DNA of 8,371 nt. It comes from Anaerolineae bacterium. GTDB lineage: Bacteria; Chloroflexota; Anaerolineae; DUEN01. The notes under the pieces were generated by a model. That model saw only the letters and a program-made list of their open reading frames with translations, did no database searches and was not told the origin of the DNA. The position numbers were made by a program, and so were the translations under genes. The stretch's first letter is position 1. Each line of letters starts with the position of its first letter. This document shows, one piece after another, positions 6,468 to 8,371 of this stretch. Where the stretch lies: positions 1 to 8,371 of the forward strand of contig JAGHDS010000511.1 in assembly GCA_021159845.1 (NCBI GenBank). Direction: 5' to 3'.

Positions 6468-8066
6468 TTAGAAATCGTAATCCTCGTCGAAATCCTCCCA
6501 GTCCTGAGGTGAAGATGGTCGTTTGTGGCGACGTATGGGAATCATCTGCCCTGATTCCTCATCGTAAATCAGCCGCTGTTTCTTCTTCCGTTTCTTGTGT
6601 TTCTTGTCGCCTTCTTCCAATTCGCCATCTTCATCCTCAAAATCCTCAGCGATGAAGTCTTCCACATCCTCGGCGTCGGCGGTGTCCTCCACCGGGGAGG
6701 ACGCGATCGCGGGCTCGAGTGTCGAGCTTTCCTCATCCTCCGCGATGGTCTGTTCCTCGGCCTCTTTGGTCGTAGATGTGGCCTCGTTCGGAGGGATTAC
6801 GTCTGCTGGGTCATCTATCGGCACTGTAGGTGCGGTTTGGTTGGCCGCCATCTCCAGGGCTTCTTCGAGGCTACTATCGGCACCTTCGATCCGGGAGGCC
6901 TTCTCCTGGCTGGTCCGACGCAGGATCTCCTCGGCAACTGCTAGCAGGTCGCGTTCTCCGCTGGCCTTAACTTCCCTGAAGAGCCTCTGTTGTTGGAGTG
7001 CTAGGCGGTCCAGCCCCTCCTCGGCTGCCTCGGTTTCGCTCTTAATGTCGATTCGCCACCCGGTTAGTTTGGCCGCCAGCCGGGCGTTTTGGCCTTCCTT
7101 CCCAATGGCCAGTGAGAGCTGTTTGTCGGGGACGATGACGATCGCTGTGCGGCCCTCTGACGACTCATCCAGAAGCACGTTCGTGACCTTGGCCGGGCTG
7201 AGCGCGTTCGCGATGAACGTTGCGACGTCTGGGCTCCATTCCACAACGTCGATCTTTTCCCCGCCCAGCTCGTTGACGATGGCCTGGATGCGCATTCCCC
7301 GCATCCCGACGCACGAGCCGACGGGATCCACACCCGGCTGGAGGGGCGCGACGGCCACCTTGGATCGTTGTCCTGGCTCCCGGGCGATGCCTTTAATTTC
7401 CACACTCCCTTGGAAGATCTCCGGGACCTCTTTTTCCAAGAGGCGACGTAGCAGGTTACGGTGTGCTCGCGAGAGTCGGATGATGGGGCCGCGGTTGCCA
7501 CGACGAACTTCCACCAATAGGGCACGTATCGTTCGGCCGGGCCGGTATCGCTCGGTGGGAATTTGATCCTCTTTGGTCATTGTCCCTTCTGCCCGGTCCA
7601 GGTTGATTGTCACCGTGCCACTGGCATAGTCGATGCTTTGTATTCTGCCTTGGACGATCTCTCCGACGCGCTCCTCGAAGTACTGATAAACGGTCTCTCG
7701 TTCGGCCTCCTTAATACGTTGCAAGATGACTTGCTTGGCCGTTTGGGCGGCGATGCGACCGAAGTTCTCCGGTGTGCTCTCGATGGTGATTTTACTCCCA
7801 ACCTCCGCGCCGGGGACGATCTTACGGGCTTCTTCCAGTGTGATTTGGGTCTTGGGATCGGTGATCTTCTCTACGACCTCTCGCTCAGCATATATATGGA
7901 TTTCGCCTGTGTCGGGGTTGATGCGCGCGGTGACGTTGGCGGCGGAGCCGAAGTTGCGTCGATATGCCGAAACCAGCGCCGCCTCGATTGCTTCCAGGAT
8001 GACTTGCTTGGAAAGCTCTTTCTCCGCTGCGATTTGGTTAATGGCCCGGATCAACTCGCTATTCAT
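6468..8066 (-). CDS. nusA: Transcription termination/antitermination factor NusA with long charged C-terminal tail
   Basis: Binds RNA polymerase and nascent RNA and controls pausing, termination and antitermination. The 532-residue product has the polymerase-binding N-terminal domain (1-125, opening MNSELIRAINQIAAEKELSK), an S1 domain (about 134-200), KH1 (about 225-295, with GVDPVGSCVGMRGMRI at 245-260) and KH2 (about 300-345, with AIGKEGQNARLAAKLTGW at 320-337). After residue 350 a helical segment leads to an acidic low-complexity tail (about 415-486), a lysine-rich patch (488-498), LIYDEESGQ (499-507) and an acidic end. The frame extends to a GTG at 8078, but the ATG at 8066 is chosen because GGAG lies 6 nt upstream and MNS is the usual start. 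It is the first gene of the operon; rimP is not immediately upstream. Confidence 0.96.
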   Translation of the reverse strand: MNSELIRAINQIAAEKELSKQVILEAIEAALVSAYRRNFGSAANVTARINPDTGEIHIYAEREVVEKITDPKTQITLEEARKIVPGAEVGSKITIESTPENFGRIAAQTAKQVILQRIKEAERETVYQYFEERVGEIVQGRIQSIDYASGTVTINLDRAEGTMTKEDQIPTERYRPGRTIRALLVEVRRGNRGPIIRLSRAHRNLLRRLLEKEVPEIFQGSVEIKGIAREPGQRSKVAVAPLQPGVDPVGSCVGMRGMRIQAIVNELGGEKIDVVEWSPDVATFIANALSPAKVTNVLLDESSEGRTAIVIVPDKQLSLAIGKEGQNARLAAKLTGWRIDIKSETEAAEEGLDRLALQQQRLFREVKASGERDLLAVAEEILRRTSQEKASRIEGADSSLEEALEMAANQTAPTVPIDDPADVIPPNEATSTTKEAEEQTIAEDEESSTLEPAIASSPVEDTADAEDVEDFIAEDFEDEDGELEEGDKKHKKRKKKQRLIYDEESGQMIPIRRHKRPSSPQDWEDFDEDYDF

Positions 8067-8078
8067 ACTTTGCTCCAC

Positions 8079-8157
8079 GTCCTACTCACTATGAAAGACC
8101 CCTTACAACAAGAAAAGTGGGGGGAACCCACTTTTCTGCACTGCTGCGGTCTTTAGC
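8079..8157 (-). promoter_or_regulatory. Structured 5' leader of the nusA operon
   Basis: From the predicted transcript start (about 8157) to the gene the leader has two nested stems. An outer 7-bp stem pairs AAAGACC with GGTCTTT (8094-8100 with 8148-8154). Inside, a perfect 11-bp stem pairs 8111-8121 with 8127-8137 around a 5-nt loop. On the operon strand the inner hairpin's 3' arm and following bases read UUUUCUUGUUGU, so it resembles a weak intrinsic terminator or attenuator about 45 nt before the ATG. E. coli nusA is autoregulated, which makes leader control plausible, but no mechanism is shown here. Confidence 0.55.
8111..8137 (-). terminator. Terminator-like hairpin in the nusA leader (possible attenuator)
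   Basis: Perfect 11-bp inverted repeat, AGAAAAGTGGG and CCCACTTTTCT, with a 5-nt loop. The U-richness is partly within the stem and continues as UGUUGU on the operon strand. It lies between the predicted promoter and nusA, so full termination would shut the operon; a conditional role is more likely than a simple terminator. It might instead end a transcript that starts upstream of the window. Confidence 0.45.
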
Positions 8158-8163
8158 AACCGA

Positions 8164-8192
8164 ATTGTACCACATGTCTTGGCTGGTGGCAA
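8164..8192 (-). promoter_or_regulatory. Predicted sigma70-type promoter of the nusA operon
   Basis: On the minus strand: -35 TTGCCA (8192-8187), a 17-bp spacer, then -10 TACAAT (8169-8164) preceded by TGG, giving an extended -10. This is the best promoter match seen in the window. It faces nusA and predicts transcription starting near 8157, roughly 90 nt before the nusA ATG. Confidence 0.65.
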
Positions 8193-8213
8193 ACCTGTTC
8201 CTCTTGGTAATTG

Positions 8214-8371
8214 CTGCTTCGAAAATAGAATCGGTGAACGCTGATGACGCAGAAGAAGCCGATCTACGCAGATGAAAGGGCAAAATCGAGATGGTCCGTG
8301 AGGGTCTGCGTGCATCAGCTTCATCTGCGTTCTGCTTCGAAAATGGAATCGGTGAACGCTGACGACGCAGA
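8214..8371. repeat. 40-bp direct repeat at 118-bp period with internal inverted repeats
   Basis: Positions 8214-8253 and 8332-8371 match at 38 of 40 bases; the second copy runs into the window edge, so it may be longer or part of an array. Between them ACGCAGATGAA (8266-8276) is inversely repeated as TTCATCTGCGT (8320-8330). The hexamer CGCAGA or its complement occurs five times in 8248-8371. There is no coding signal. The words resemble dispersed intergenic repeats I associate with Chloroflexota and some other phyla, but that is recollection. The -35 element of the nusA promoter lies about 20 bp away. Confidence 0.75.

Noticed and set aside
6595..7566. Long plus-strand open frame of 323 codons opposite nusA
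   Set aside because: It is a Ser-rich shadow of the nusA coding strand, with no recognisable domain and no independent start signals.
8214..8371. CRISPR array
   Set aside because: Only two 40-bp copies, 78 bp apart, with inverted words inside the spacer; this does not fit repeat-spacer geometry and no cas gene is present.

Overview
The window carries one long block of seven genes, all on the minus strand, so transcription runs from the right end to the left. In transcription order they are nusA, ylxR (rnpM), infB, rbfA, a DHH-family phosphoesterase (nrnA-like), truB and ribF. This is the conserved bacterial nusA-infB transcription, translation and ribosome-maturation operon. Every plus-strand open frame lies over one of these genes and looks like a shadow; I found no credible plus-strand protein gene. 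The G+C-rich sequence, the short IF2, the DHH gene between rbfA and truB, and NusA with a long acidic-basic tail suggest a member of the Chloroflexota or a nearby lineage. That assignment rests on recalled gene order and protein style, not on a search.

Right end (8079-8371): an upstream region without a gene. It holds a 40-bp repeat present twice at a 118-bp period, a good sigma70-type promoter (TTGCCA, 17-bp spacer, extended -10 TGGTACAAT), and a predicted leader of about 80-90 nt folding into a perfect 11-bp hairpin enclosed by a 7-bp outer stem. rimP, which often precedes nusA, is not there. Middle (3793-8066): nusA, a 102-bp gap with a 10-bp hairpin, ylxR, then a 290-bp gap where many genomes carry an L7Ae-like gene (ylxQ). 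This gap has no credible gene but contains a set of nested complementary segments that could form a compact multi-branched RNA. infB follows with a strong ribosome binding site. Left part (117-3730): rbfA, the DHH gene, truB and ribF, tightly packed with overlaps or gaps of no more than about 20 bp (larger only if the internal DHH start is used).

The genes act together in RNA and ribosome biogenesis. NusA modulates elongation and termination, YlxR is an RNA-binding modulator of RNase P, IF2 joins the subunits at initiation, RbfA matures the 30S subunit, the DHH enzyme degrades very short RNAs and/or pAp, TruB makes pseudouridine 55 in tRNA, and RibF makes FMN and FAD.

The most unusual feature is at the end of the operon. 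The ribF frame continues without a stop into a complete archease domain, the activator of the RNA ligase RtcB, giving an apparent RibF-archease fusion of 441 residues. The junction lies on a 7-base C run, so the frame should be verified. The second point of interest is the structured segment between ylxR and infB: G-U pairs where the other strand would have A-C mismatches hint that the plus strand may be the functional RNA strand.
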